DNA of 64,000 bases from Fusarium oxysporum f. sp. lycopersici 4287 (taxonomy: Eukaryota; Ascomycota; Sordariomycetes; Hypocreales; Nectriaceae). A model generated the notes under the pieces. It searched no databases. It was given only the letters and a program-made list of their open reading frames with translations, and had not been told where the DNA came from. The DNA is taken from NCBI RefSeq assembly GCF_000149955.1, contig NC_030992.1:1209073-1273072 (forward strand), in the 5' to 3' direction. The position numbers and the translations under genes were made by a program. This document shows, piece after piece, positions 1 through 10,251 of this stretch; the first letter of the stretch is position 1; each line of letters starts with the position of its first letter.

Positions 1-307
1 CACTCATGGCAAGCCATTCCTGCGTATCGAATATGTCACTGGGATAATGGTGTTTGATGGTTGAGACGAACCAGTTTGACCACTTTCTTGGCAATGAAAG
101 AATTGAATCGAGCCTCGGAAGATTACTCCGTAATGCCTTGAACATTGCCAGCTCATCAATTGCCATTCTTGAAGTTAGTGACAGCTCATAGATGATGGCG
201 GTGAGCCCAACTCTCAAGTTTGTCAGCGAATATTGATAACCTACATATATCCCACCCTTGATTGAAAATCTGTGATGCTCTCGCAAGGATTCTTTCGATA
301 ACCAAAT
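1..307 (-). CDS. Partial unknown protein cut by the left window edge
   Basis: Reading the minus strand from about base 300 to base 1 gives roughly 100 codons with no stop in one frame, and the frame runs off the window, so the C-terminal end lies outside. No start codon is visible: upstream in the same frame there is a TGA at 308-310, so the first codon or an acceptor splice site must lie inside this stretch or the gene has an upstream exon in another frame. The translation has ordinary protein composition, for example YELSLTSRMAIDELAMFK followed by LRSNLPRLDSILSLPRKW. I do not recognise a family. The alternative is a chance open frame, but a 100-codon stop-free frame with balanced composition argues for coding. 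Confidence 0.5.
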   Translation of the reverse strand, partial: MWLSKESLREHHRFSIKGGIYVGYQYSLTNLRVGLTAIIYELSLTSRMAIDELAMFKALRSNLPRLDSILSLPRKWSNWFVSTIKHHYPSDIFDTQEWLAMS

Positions 308-758
308 TCATCTAATTAGTACTACGTCTTAGTAGAATCTGCCCCTGTCCCATTGTCGTCATGGCTTGCACTCGGGGCTCGGGGTATAGCCCCACAAAGC
401 GACAAGGCTGATGGCCCCCACCTGAAGCCTTGCACAAAAAAAGGCTCCGATGCGAGGAGGAATTGATTGACTCATATTCACAAACCGTACAATTCGTTCG
501 AAGCAGCAACAATCGTTTGCCTGTTCAACAACGTCGACGCTTCGCACAACGCAAGCGAAATCTCTCACTCGAAATTAAACAGAGAATAAATCAGTTTTTA
601 CAGATCAACAGCATATCTTATCTTGGCCGATATTTGTGTTTGACTCACAAATCACCCCTCCATTTCACCCCGCGAATCGCAGACATCCCACCCCGGCTTC
701 ACTACCTAGCTACGACAACCGGCGACTGTGACTCCGACCGATACACCTCCTAGTAGAT
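308..758. other. Intergenic: probable eIF2B-beta promoter and leader
   Basis: No gene seen. The open frame over 430-753 (+) has no ATG and ends just before the eIF2B start, so it reads as 5' leader. The last 150 bases are C-rich and A/C-rich, as in many fungal leaders. Confidence 0.4.
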
Positions 759-2228
759 ATGGCCCCTCTTTCTACAGGCTACGCGCCTGATCTCGAGAAA
801 TATCTCAGGTCTCTCAAGGGTCAAGCACTGGAATCGTCTGTTGAGAGCCTCATCTGGTGAGACACCCGCCAAGTCCTTTGCCAAGATGCTCGTTACTAAG
901 TGTTCGCGATACCTTCAGTCTCCTCAAGCGACGACAAATCAAGGGCTCTGAGCCCTGCGCCGTCGCTACAGCTCACATTCTACTCCAAGTCGTCGCCCGA
1001 TCGAAATGGTTCAACGTTGACAGCTTGATCGACAACGTCTCGCGTATTGGTCGTCGCCTGGTCGAGGCTCAGCCCAAAGAGCTCGTTATTGCCAACATTG
1101 TGCGCCGAGTCCTAGGCCTCATTCGCGACGAAGCTGCCGAGGATAGAAACGAGGGTGCGAGTGAAACCCCTAGTGACGCCCAGATCACACCAACCGATGC
1201 TGTCCCGAACCCAGATGCCCTTTCTCACCAATGGCCTCCTTCGACATATGGCAAGCAAGATTCTGCCGGAGACTATATCACCAACAGCGCCAAACCTCCT
1301 CCCGCTCGGCCTGGTCCACTATCCTCCTACAGCTCAGTCAACGTGCCTAAGACTCTCTTTCACCTCCTCTCAGTGTCTACACCCGGCGAGCTCGCGCCCA
1401 GCAGCCAGGGATCGCCCCTAGGTCTTTCAGGGGCATCAACTCCTTCATGGAGAGCTCCTTCGGCTCAGGTTCATGCTTTGAGATCAGAGGTCATCGACGG
1501 TATTGAAGAGATCAAGGATGAGATCAGCTCTGTGGACGATCAAATCGCGGCCTTGGCTGACGTTCAGATTCACCCTGGCGACTACGTGCTCATCCATCAG
1601 CCCTCACCTACAGTCGAGCGATTCATTCTTCGCGCAGCTTTGAAGCGCCGATTCACAGTTCTCATCGCGACCGAGCCACCAAAAAAACAGTCCCCAGAAG
1701 TCCCCCATGCCTCGTTCCGTAAGAAGCTCGCTTCCGCTGGTATTACAGTGATCAACATCATGAATGGAGGGTTGATGGCATACATGTCCCGAGTGGACAA
1801 GGTCATTCTGGGGGCGCACTCGATTGTCGCCAGCGGTGGTGTTATGGCCGATGCGGGTGCTGCAGCCATTGCTCGAGCCGCAAAAGAGCGAGGACGTGCT
1901 GTTATTGTCCTCGGCGGCGTGTACAAACTCAGCCCTGTGAACCCTTTCAGCGGAGAGCTTTTGATTGAGTGGGGAGACTCTGCCAGCTTTGTCAACTTTG
2001 CGGATGGACACATGGTGAACAGCGTCGAGGTTCGGACTGCCCTCAATGAGATGGTCCCTCCAGAGTTGATCGACATATACATCACCAATTTGTAAGTCAA
2101 GAGGTCGTTGTGTAAGGCAAACAACTAATTTTTCATTCAGGGGGACACACTCAAGAGATCACTTGTCCAGTCTCATCGCAGATCATTACAAGACGGAGGA
2201 TGTCGATTTTTTCCTTAACGAAGAATGA
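759..2228 (+). CDS. GCD7: Translation initiation factor eIF2B subunit beta (Gcd7 family)
   Basis: Regulatory subunit of the eIF2B guanine-nucleotide exchange factor, which recharges eIF2 with GTP in the cytosol and senses phosphorylated eIF2-alpha. Three exons: 759-856, 919-2091 and 2141-2228, giving 452 aa; the first intron starts GTGAGA and the second GTAAGT, and both junctions restore a single frame. The start at 759 gives the N-terminus MAPLSTGYAPDLEKYL. The N-terminal helical part (about 1-110) and the C-terminal Rossmann-like eIF2B domain (about 225-452) are family-typical: HPGDYVLIHQPSPTVERFIL, a VDKVILGAHSIVASGG motif and the C-terminal ITNLGTHSRDHL that spans the last intron. Residues about 115-215 are a Ser/Pro/Thr-rich insertion that makes it longer than yeast Gcd7 (381 aa). 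Assignment is secure. Confidence 0.93.
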
Positions 2229-2953
2229 TGGAGGAATACAAAAAATCAAAGGAAAAGAAAACGTCGCAAAAGTTGTGCCATTCATTCATTTCTCGGCGTT
2301 GAGCGAGACAGGGTTTCCACTATCCAGTCAAGGAGTGAAGGTACCATAGAATTTGCTTGATAGCACATATCACCAGCGTTTAAAATTTCAACCATATTGG
2401 GTTGAGATCAGCCTCACACAAATCATCAGATTACACCGCAACCGTATGCATCGTATCGAGTCGTATGCGGTGTATGAAAGCAATGACGACGACGGCCCAA
2501 GTCAAGCATAACTTTAGAGTATTGTCAGAGTGATCAGAGGCCGGGAATGCGGCACCACAGCTGTCGGTTAGTCTAGGCTCCCTCGCTCGGCCGCGTAAGC
2601 ACCAGCTCGGCCATTGGACGCAGGGGATCCTGGGGAGTCATAGGGCTGCGAATGCGAGTTGCGTAACCCCCTGTAAGGCGCTGTAGGGCATTTTCGCAGT
2701 TCGGTGATTTGATCAGACCGTTGAAAGCGTTTCCTCTTTGGTCATGATGTGAGGTGATAGCTGAAGGTCATTGATAAAGGTTAAATAAAAGAAAATACCC
2801 TTCTTTTCAGGCTATGATGCAGTCACGTTTATCAGATAGCTTCCCAAAGCTAAGGTTGATCAGTGTGCTATTGTATCACACCATCAGCTCTCACCCATTC
2901 TCTCTCTCCCCATTAATACCCCTCCATAATCGCATCACCCTCCTCCTCTCATC
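2229..2953. other. Intergenic: eIF2B 3' end and promoter of the 736-aa gene
   Basis: No open frame of note. The final 80 bases before 2954 are strongly C/T-rich (runs such as CTCTCTCTCCCC), a common fungal core-promoter and leader signature for a plus-strand gene. Confidence 0.4.
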
Positions 2954-5164
2954 ATGACAACTCCATCACCAGCCATGGACTCTACCAGCAGAAACAATCC
3001 TCCATATCTCACAACTGGCCAGGCCCCAGCAACAGCTGACGATGCGCCGCCGCCTCCATACTCAGAGACAGATATCTACTCTACCTCTTCTCAGCCCCCG
3101 CACTCACCACATGCTGGTTCCGTCGCCGGCTCCGGGCACGGCCCCGCAGCTCCCGGTGACGATACCGCCTCCCGCATGTCCTCAACTTCCACTACAGAAC
3201 CCATCTTCACTCCACCACTTACACCTCGCACCGAATCTAATGTCAACGCAACAACACCTACAACACACGAAATCCCCCTCTCTCCCAGTGTAGCTCTCTA
3301 CTTTGAGACCCGGCCTGTTCCAACATCAGCGTCTCAATGGGAGCCTCAGATCCACAGCATCGCTGTGAAGCCGACCTCTGTGCCAGATGACATTCCTTAT
3401 CCGGAGAATTGGGCGACTTCGTACGATATCACAGCCCAAGATTGGGCGACTTTTGTTAACTTTCTCCTCCCTGATCACGATTCCGTCCGGAATGAGGCTA
3501 TCCTGGGTGAAAAGGGCAAATCCGAAGATGGCTCAGATATCAAGTCATCTATTGGCGACGGTAGCGTCAAGTCAGAACGACACACAACTGATCCTAGTGA
3601 ACTACGTCGCAAGCGTGCAGAAGTCGAAGCTATCGTGCAACAGTGGAACTCTGGCTTCTTTGCTCCCCGAAATGTCATGGTACGGCTTCAGCCCGAGGAG
3701 CAATCGCACATGCCAGGAGGATGGGAGACCACATTCGACGATCCTCCAGTGCAACTCCCACATCAAGCTGGCCCATCTTCTCCGAGAGAAGCGATGCCTC
3801 AGCGCAGGCCTAGCGGTTGGACAGGATCTTGGGGCGGCTTCCAAGTCGACAATGACAGCGTCCGGTGGGGAGACAGATTTGTTGCTGATAGCAATGGGCT
3901 TCGCATAGGAAACATTGTTATGGATAGCAGGGGAATTCGCATGAACGGCCAGCCTGTGGGAGCCCCTTTTGGCCCTGGACCATCCCAACCACCACCTCCG
4001 AATGCTCGCAACATGCCTCCTTTTATGCCCGGACACCCAGCATGGCATCAAGGTCCTCCTGAAGCCCACACTTTCCCCCAACGAGGACGAGCAGCTAGCC
4101 ATGATCACCAAAGACGCCGCTCTCGGTCATCATCTTCATCATCTTCCTCGTCCTCAGATTCCTCTTCTAGCTCAGAATCCATCGGTTCTCTCCCTGACTA
4201 CGACGATCTCAAGGACCAGCAGCTACCCGTTTACATCGCTCGTCTACAACAATGGACAGCTAATCCTCTCGAAGTGCGCAGCAAGGCTGATGTCAAGCAA
4301 TTGAAAGCTGAACTTAAAGCCTCGAACACAAATGGCATTGCTCCCAATATCGACCGAAAGGCTCTTAAGTTGCAGGTAAAAGCCCTTTCGCAACAATGGA
4401 AGACTTTGAAACGTCAGCAGAAGAAGGAACGGAGAGATCGAAAGAGAGATCATAAGAAGAAGAAAAAGGCTGAGAAGAGGGAGAGGAGACAGCAGAAGAG
4501 GGAGATGAAGGCTGCTCGCAGAGATCATAGGAGGGGCCAAAGAGGGAGGGGCCATGTTGAGCCAATTCCTGCTCCTGTGGTGCCTCCTTTCCAAGTTCCT
4601 CCCGTTCATGTTCCCGCAGTCAACGTTCACGTTCCTCCTGTCAACGTCCCTGGTGTCAGAGTTCCTCCACCAGCTCTCGGTGGCTGGGGATGGTCAGGCA
4701 GAGGAGCCGGCCGAGGAGATCGAGGCCATCATAGTCGAGGCAGAGGTCGAGGTTGGGGCGGTTGTGAAAGTCAAGGTCCCTGGGGCAGAAGTCGAGGAGG
4801 CTTCCAAGGAGGCTGGCCAAACCACTGTTCATTTGGATCTCCCGGTCGAGGCGGTTTCTTTGGTGGCGGAGAGTGGCCATCTCGCTCAGGAGAAGGTCCT
4901 CCAGGCTCATGGCCAGCAGATGCCAACAAAGATGGCAATATTCCGCCGCCAGGTGCGGCATCAGCTGCAAAGTACAACACTGTTTTTGGAATAGAGACTG
5001 AGATTGCGACGAAGCAGAAGGATCTGGAGGTGAAAGAAATAACTTTGAGTGAGCGCAGGGCGCTGGAAAAGGAGATTGAGGCTCTCACAGAGACAATGGA
5101 GAGAACGAGGCTTGAAGCTGATGAGGCGTATGCTCGTGAGTTGGCTGAGCAACTTGATGGATAA
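2954..5164 (+). CDS. Unknown 736-aa low-complexity, RGG-like and coiled-coil protein
   Basis: A single uninterrupted exon. I do not recognise a named family. Visible layout: a Pro/Ser/Thr-rich N-terminus (about 1-115); a more ordinary folded-looking region (about 115-260) containing PYPENWATSYDITAQDW and then WNSGFFAPRNVMVRL; a Gly/Pro-rich linker; a pure serine tract near 395-410; a very basic Lys/Arg/Gln helix near 465-535; a short repeat of VPPVxVP-type units near 545-575; an Arg/Gly-rich block near 580-640 resembling RNA-binding RGG regions; and a charged coiled coil at the C-terminus (about 675-736). RGG plus basic helix suggests nucleic-acid or condensate association, which is inference only. 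The start at 2954 follows a pyrimidine-rich leader; an in-frame ATG eight codons in is an alternative. Confidence 0.85.
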   Translation: MTTPSPAMDSTSRNNPPYLTTGQAPATADDAPPPPYSETDIYSTSSQPPHSPHAGSVAGSGHGPAAPGDDTASRMSSTSTTEPIFTPPLTPRTESNVNATTPTTHEIPLSPSVALYFETRPVPTSASQWEPQIHSIAVKPTSVPDDIPYPENWATSYDITAQDWATFVNFLLPDHDSVRNEAILGEKGKSEDGSDIKSSIGDGSVKSERHTTDPSELRRKRAEVEAIVQQWNSGFFAPRNVMVRLQPEEQSHMPGGWETTFDDPPVQLPHQAGPSSPREAMPQRRPSGWTGSWGGFQVDNDSVRWGDRFVADSNGLRIGNIVMDSRGIRMNGQPVGAPFGPGPSQPPPPNARNMPPFMPGHPAWHQGPPEAHTFPQRGRAASHDHQRRRSRSSSSSSSSSSDSSSSSESIGSLPDYDDLKDQQLPVYIARLQQWTANPLEVRSKADVKQLKAELKASNTNGIAPNIDRKALKLQVKALSQQWKTLKRQQKKERRDRKRDHKKKKKAEKRERRQQKREMKAARRDHRRGQRGRGHVEPIPAPVVPPFQVPPVHVPAVNVHVPPVNVPGVRVPPPALGGWGWSGRGAGRGDRGHHSRGRGRGWGGCESQGPWGRSRGGFQGGWPNHCSFGSPGRGGFFGGGEWPSRSGEGPPGSWPADANKDGNIPPPGAASAAKYNTVFGIETEIATKQKDLEVKEITLSERRALEKEIEALTETMERTRLEADEAYARELAEQLDG

Positions 5165-5605
5165 TGATGGTTTTTCAACTTCTTATGTACTTATATGGAT
5201 ACCGATTTCTTGAACTTTGTATTAATATCTATCGCCAAAGCGACTGTTTGTCTCCATGTCAGCTATATCGAGTTATCTAGGTTGTATACCTCATCTGTAA
5301 GGTTAGTTGCACCACTTTTCAGTGTGGTTGACCCTTGCAGTCCTTTTGCTGGTATATTCTTTTCCAGTTCTTGTAAGATATGAATCTTTATGCCTAGAAA
5401 CAGTACTTGTGATTTACGCTTCATCGTAGTATTTGATGGATCCAACCTTTCACTCCTCAGTTGCGCAATAGTGTCCCAAGCGTAGACTCATCAACATCAT
5501 AACTATCTTCCAGCTACTCATGACATATTTCACCCGGACATCACAACTTTTTATCTATCCGTCTATTAAAACACACATTCCCCCTTTTTTCACATTCTCT
5601 TCTCC
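5165..5605. other. Convergent intergenic, 3' untranslated regions
   Basis: Space between the stop codons of the 736-aa gene (+) and the NatA gene (-). A/T-rich; no coding region seen. Confidence 0.4.
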
Positions 5606-6339
5606 TTAATGCTTCGAGTCATCCTTTTCCACCAACGAACCAACGCCCAAGCTCCTCCCCACAGCAACCTTCATCTTCTTCTTCTTGTCCTTGTCCTTGC
5701 CTGCTTCAGGATCACGGCCAACCTCACCCACGGCTTCGCCCTCGTCCTCGGCTTCTTCTTCTTCTTCCTCTGCAAGGGCCTCGTCGACTTGTTTCTTGAT
5801 GCCTCCAAGGTCTAGACGCATGCAGAAGGCGTCTTCACCATCGGCGTAGTATTTGGATTCGGTCTTCTCGTTGGTGAAGCCGAGGGTGTTTTCGTAGAGG
5901 TGGCGGGCTGCGGCGTTGGATACACGGACGTGGAGGGAGACGTATTTTGCCTGGAATGTCTCGACCATAGCCAGTTCTACAAATGTCAGTTTCTACTATG
6001 AGGCCAGCAGGTTTGAGTACACGTACGACTTTGGCGCATCAACTTCTCAGCAATACCCAGTCTTCGGTGTGTTCGCATCACGCTCAGACTCGTAATGTGG
6101 CCATGCGGAATACCGTCTGAAGGCTCCTCCTCCATCTTGGCAAGGACATATCCGACGATCTTGGGGTACTCGTAGGGATCCTTCTTGGGTCGCGAGACAT
6201 CAACGGCGACGTAGCTCAGTTGGGGCCATGAGAGGGCATGGTAGAGGTAGTACTTGAGGAAGTAGTTCTCGGGGAGGTTCTCGAGGTTTGCGTGCTGAAT
6301 GAGGGGCAAGTCTGCGTTTGTGAGGAGGCGGATATCCAT
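5606..6339 (-). CDS. ARD1: N-terminal acetyltransferase A catalytic subunit (Naa10/Ard1)
   Basis: Catalytic GNAT subunit of NatA, which with Naa15 acetylates nascent Ser/Ala/Gly/Thr N-termini at the ribosome. Two exons on the minus strand (6339-6027 and 5976-5606) give 227 aa; the intron begins GTACGT and ends TGTAG, and splicing restores [20 protein letters not shown]. The N-terminus [11 protein letters not shown] and the stretch [20 protein letters not shown] are diagnostic for Naa10. The acetyl-CoA loop is [10 protein letters not shown]. The GNAT fold occupies about residues 1-150; the rest is an acidic then lysine-rich tail, longer than in yeast, of the kind often found in fungal Ard1. 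An upstream in-frame ATG at 6381 would add 14 residues without family resemblance, so 6339 is preferred. Confidence 0.94.
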
Positions 6340-6975
6340 GGCTGCAGGTGATTCTGTGGTGCAGGTGGTGATGAGGCTCAAGAGTATGTACGTAGTATTT
6401 GGATGTCGGCAGAGAATGGTATAGCTTCAGCCCGCTTCAGTCCAGTGCAATTCATCAAGCGGAATCGGCCCCTCAATTCACACGGCGGGTCAACAAGTTT
6501 GCGGTCAAAAGTCAGCCCGGAGGTCGGCAGTAAAGTCCCCCGCGCCGTAGAGAGACGACCCCACTACGATGCTCTGAAGCAGAAGACCTAGAACGCTAAG
6601 CCAGGCACCAATTGACTGCCCCTCCACTGTAACACCCGAGAAATGTCCCCTCGTGGAAGCGCACCTGTCAAAGACAAGCAATGGCCGCCACGGGACTTGG
6701 GCAGAAGGTGGATTATTGAGTTGGTGCTTTGTCTCTATTGGCGCGACAATTGCAGTGGGCTCTTGAATTGTGTCAGTTGTGTAAACTAACGTGCAAGAGG
6801 ACCACGACAAGAACAGTCTAAGGGCGTAGATAGATATAAATACAAGGAGATCATCGTCAGTTCTTGTTCTTCTAGACAAGCTGTTCTTTTTCCTATTCAA
6901 TTTGTGTTCTTCTGTTGTCTTGATACCCGGCTCATCACAGTGCCTCACTTGACCACCGACTAACACATCACCATC
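6340..6975. other. Divergent promoter region, NatA (-) and SDR (+)
   Basis: No gene seen. Both neighbours start outward from here, so it holds two promoters. The plus-strand side contains a TATA-like element listed separately. Confidence 0.45.
6835..6842 (+). promoter_or_regulatory. TATA-like element upstream of the SDR gene
   Basis: TATAAATA, 133 bases before the SDR start codon. Good match to the TATA consensus and sensibly placed for a leader of about 100 bases. Not proven. Confidence 0.35.
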
Positions 6976-7867
6976 ATGGCTCTTCCTCTTACTGGCAAAC
7001 TTGCCATCGTCACTGGTGCCTCTCGGGGTATGTTCTCTTACCTTGTCTACAATCAATTGAGCTCTGCTGACTTCAAAAGGCATTGGTCTATCCATTACCA
7101 AGGCCCTTGCTGCCCGAGGCGCAAACCTCGTCCTCGCCTACACATCCGCCAGCTCTGCTGATTCAACAGCTAAGCTTGCTTCTGAGCTGTCTTCCAAGCA
7201 TTCTATCAAGGTCGTCCCCGTGCAAGCAGACCTCGGCACCGTCTCAGGTCCTGCCTCGCTCATTTCTCAAGCCGCCGATGCCTTCAGCCCCCTGCGCATC
7301 GACATCCTCGTCAACAATGCGGGTGTTGCTTATAACGACAAGGTCCCTGACATCAAGCCTGAGGACTTCACAAAGAGCTACAACGTCAATGTACTTGGCC
7401 CTCTTCTTCTCGTCCAGGCCGCACACCCCTACCTACCCACAGACCGCTCCGGCCGTATCATCAACCTCAGCAGTGTAAGCGCAAGTCTTGGTTTTGTTGG
7501 CCAGAGTGTCTACGGCGGCACAAAGGCTGCTCTCGAGGCTATGACACGAACTTGGGCCCGTGAGTTCAGCGAGAGAGCTACCGTCAATGCCATCAACCCT
7601 GGTCCCGTCCGCTCTGAGATGTACTCTCGCAACTCGGACGAGTTCAAGCGTCTCATCAAGCCTTTTATCCAGAATGCGCCTCTCATGGCTGCTCGTCCTG
7701 GCATTGACGATCCCGAGGTCGTCGAGGAGGCCAAGACTGCGGGTGGTCGAGCAGGTGAAGCTGATGAGATTGCTGGCATCGTCGCTATGCTTGCTAGCCC
7801 TGAGAGTGCTTGGTGCACTGGTCAAGTAATTTGCGCCAATGGCGGTATGATCTTTGGTATGCAATAG
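6976..7867 (+). CDS. Short-chain dehydrogenase/reductase (classical SDR)
   Basis: NAD(P)-dependent oxidoreductase of the classical SDR superfamily, 279 aa, exons 6976-7027 and 7080-7867. The intron splits the cofactor motif: TGASRG before it and IG after it complete the TGxxxGxG nucleotide-binding loop. NNAG, the catalytic Ser in NLSSVSA and the YGGTK version of the YxxxK active site are all present, followed by NPGPVRSEMY. The C-terminal WCTGQVICANGGM is the usual SDR end. It resembles 3-oxoacyl-ACP-reductase-like fungal SDRs, but substrate cannot be read from the sequence. Neighbours are housekeeping genes, and there is no polyketide or peptide synthase nearby, so a secondary-metabolite role is not supported. 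Confidence 0.92.
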
Positions 7868-8150
7868 AGGAATTCATCATGGAGTAAAGGAAAATAGAAG
7901 TCAGGTGTTTCTCAAGGGCATGGTCATTAGAAGGCATTTTTTGTAGTAAATTCTACGCAACTTATACAAATTCACGTTAGCCAGTAACTGTGCTGCAATG
8001 AAAGTTAACCCTTCCAGACTGTTGTAATAAGTCTAACTGCCCCGCCATTAGTGGGCGGTGACGCAAATTCTGCCACTCACTCACTCAGTCTCGCAACTCA
8101 CTTACAAATCAGTGAGTCAAGATTCAACCCAAAGAACACACACAGATACC

Positions 8151-8615
8151 ATGGAAACTAGACAAACAGACTCCTCTGATCCCTTCGAGGATGTCCTCAA
8201 CCTCGAAGAGCGCTTTTACTCAGAAGGCTACCAACAAGGCATCAAAGACGGCGTTCAAGCGGGGCGGATTGAAGGACGATCTTTTGGTATGCAAAAGGGC
8301 TTTGAGAAGTTCCTCGAAAGTGGCCGTCTTGCCAGCAAAGCTATCGTATGGGCGAACCGAATACCACACAAGGACGGTACTGCTTCAGGAGAGACTTGCA
8401 CGTTGCCACCACTACCCAAGAACGCAAGACTGGAGAAGAACATCAACACTCTGTATGCTCTCGTAGAGCCAGATACACTTTCGACTGAGAACTTGGATGA
8501 TGCGGTTCAAGATTTTGATGACCGGGTTAAACGGGCACAAGGAAAGGCCAAGATTGTCGAAAAGATGGCGGGGAGTGGTGGAAGAGAGGCATCGGGAGCA
8601 TCACCAACATCCTGA
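8151..8615 (+). CDS. LTO1: LTO1/ORAOV1-like ABCE1 maturation factor
   Basis: Single-exon 154-aa protein. It carries the deca-GX3 signature of the Yae1/Lto1 family: GYQQGIKDGVQAGRIEG followed by further glycines every four residues through GFEKFLESG. In yeast, Lto1 with Yae1 acts as an adaptor recruiting the cytosolic Fe-S assembly machinery to the ribosome-recycling ATPase Rli1/ABCE1. The N-terminal DPFEDVLNLEERFYSEGY also fits Lto1 rather than Yae1. The start at 8151 has an ACC before ATG; the open frame continues upstream to 8058 but that part lies in leader-like sequence. It is convergent with the complex I gene, leaving 103 bases between stop codons. Confidence 0.85.
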   Translation: METRQTDSSDPFEDVLNLEERFYSEGYQQGIKDGVQAGRIEGRSFGMQKGFEKFLESGRLASKAIVWANRIPHKDGTASGETCTLPPLPKNARLEKNINTLYALVEPDTLSTENLDDAVQDFDDRVKRAQGKAKIVEKMAGSGGREASGASPTS

Positions 8616-8718
8616 GAATATCAGAAACGGATTCGGAGTTTGGTTTGGCGTATGAACATCGGTATCAAAGACTTTCATATTTGAAAAAGGAAAATCATCT
8701 GTATTGTCAATGGAAATT

Positions 8719-9536
8719 CTATACCCTCACTACCTCATAATTTGTATCCACAACCACCCTCTTCGCTTCTAATTTATTTGAATGATCTGCAAGGGTATCT
8801 GTAACAGTTAGCACATATTCTCTTCGCAATTCACCAGCGTCTGCAACGTACCCTTCACCATAAGATCTCTCTGTCACCTCATACTTGTGCACATCCCACT
8901 TTCCAGTTGCCAAGGTCTGGCCACTGGGCAGAGGGGGCATACCATTAACGAACACATCCTTAGTCGCATCGGTCGCCTTCTCGAGAGCCTTTGCCAGACC
9001 AGTCTCGGATTCCTGCTTGACAGCCACGAGCTGCTTCTCACCAGCCTCGCCGATGAGCTCGACCTTGGGAGCCGCGGCGCTGCCGACAGTGAGGAGCTGG
9101 GCGAACTGGGATTGGTTGACGACGCTGAGCTGGGGGTAGTTTCGGCGGTTGTCGCGCTTCCAGTAAGGGTTGTCGGCGATGTCGCCGGCGGGCAGCGTAA
9201 CGGGGTCGTCGTACTCGAGAGGAGGGTTCGCGCCGGGTGTAGGGTTTCGGAAGTGAGGGTTCAGAGGGACACCGTTGGATCGCTCAGGGTCGATGGCCAT
9301 GAAGCGACGGAAGGCCTCCCAGATGCCCGTCGACTGGAGGGTTTGCTTCTGTACGACAGAGGTTCTATTAGCGGCTGTATGTCATGTATTGGCTTTCATG
9401 ATGTGCGAGGTAATTCGAACGTAGGGGCTGCTGTCGAAGGGCCATTGGGAGGCATTGGGTTCGGAGATTTGTTCATGAGTCGTACCTTGGCGATGCTGAC
9501 CACGTTGCTGGCGGCTTTGGCCGCTTGGGACGACAT
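8719..9536 (-). CDS. NADH:ubiquinone oxidoreductase 21.3 kDa-type accessory subunit
   Basis: Accessory subunit of mitochondrial respiratory complex I, 226 aa, minus strand. Exon 1 (9536-9486) encodes MSSQAAKAASNVVSIAK; a 137-base intron starts GTACGA and ends TACAG; exon 2 runs 9348-8719. Diagnostic stretches are STGIWEAFRRFMAIDPERS, then PLNPHFRNPTPGANPP and NPYWKRDNRRNYPQLS. I recall these from the Neurospora 21.3 kDa subunit family; that is recognition from memory, not a search. No transmembrane segment is obvious, consistent with a peripheral subunit. The exon 2 acceptor is the least certain boundary, since another nearby AG could be used. Confidence 0.85.
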
Positions 9537-10251
9537 GATGGCGGTGGTAGGCTGATGAAGGCTGTCGTTGAGGTTCGGGTGATGGAATCGATTCCAAGTT
9601 GAAATGGCGTCGTGATTATTGGCTGACCAAGTTGGTTTAGCCGAGGCTCCACCGAGAGATGATAACTACCCTATAGACTCACACGCGCAGGAGGTGCTGC
9701 CGCACATGTGGTTTCGGTTTCATAAATGACTACGGAATTTATAACAATATCATTTATGGTGAGGATTGAGTCTTGTTTATGGCGGTAGGTATGTTGTGAT
9801 GAAAGGTAAGCTGCTGTAACTTGAATGTTGGTGGCTTCTGCCACGACAAGAACGATACCGCAGTCATCGAAACAATTATCTCACAAGCCATGTTTTCGAG
9901 CTCTGGGGCATCAATTGGTGAAAATTGAAAGGACTTGTCCTAAAATCAAGCCTGCACCATAAGAAACAACGGTATCATCAAATTATGGTTAAGGATATGG
10001 TTCAATGGCTGGCATTGCCACTGGAAGGCCTAGTGACCGAGGACTAAATAATACTCGTCAACATCGAATCCAGACCAAAATGGGAAACTTGAAATGTTGC
10101 TATCACTCGTGTTACTATTGGTCTATGAACCCTTTTAATTTGCAGCAAGATACGAAAACAAAAAGCCTGTAACCCAGGCATATCAAAAGTCCCGATTGCT
10201 CCCACTAATCACCATCATGCGTAGGTGTGCGACCGATCAGAGGCCTCGTAT
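9537..10251. other. Intergenic: complex I promoter and peroxiredoxin 3' region
   Basis: 715 bases between two minus-strand genes. No convincing coding or RNA gene seen. Confidence 0.4.

Noticed and set aside
5606..7867. Acetyltransferase plus SDR as a secondary-metabolite cluster
   Set aside because: The acetyltransferase is Naa10, a housekeeping enzyme, and there is no backbone synthase, regulator or transporter nearby.
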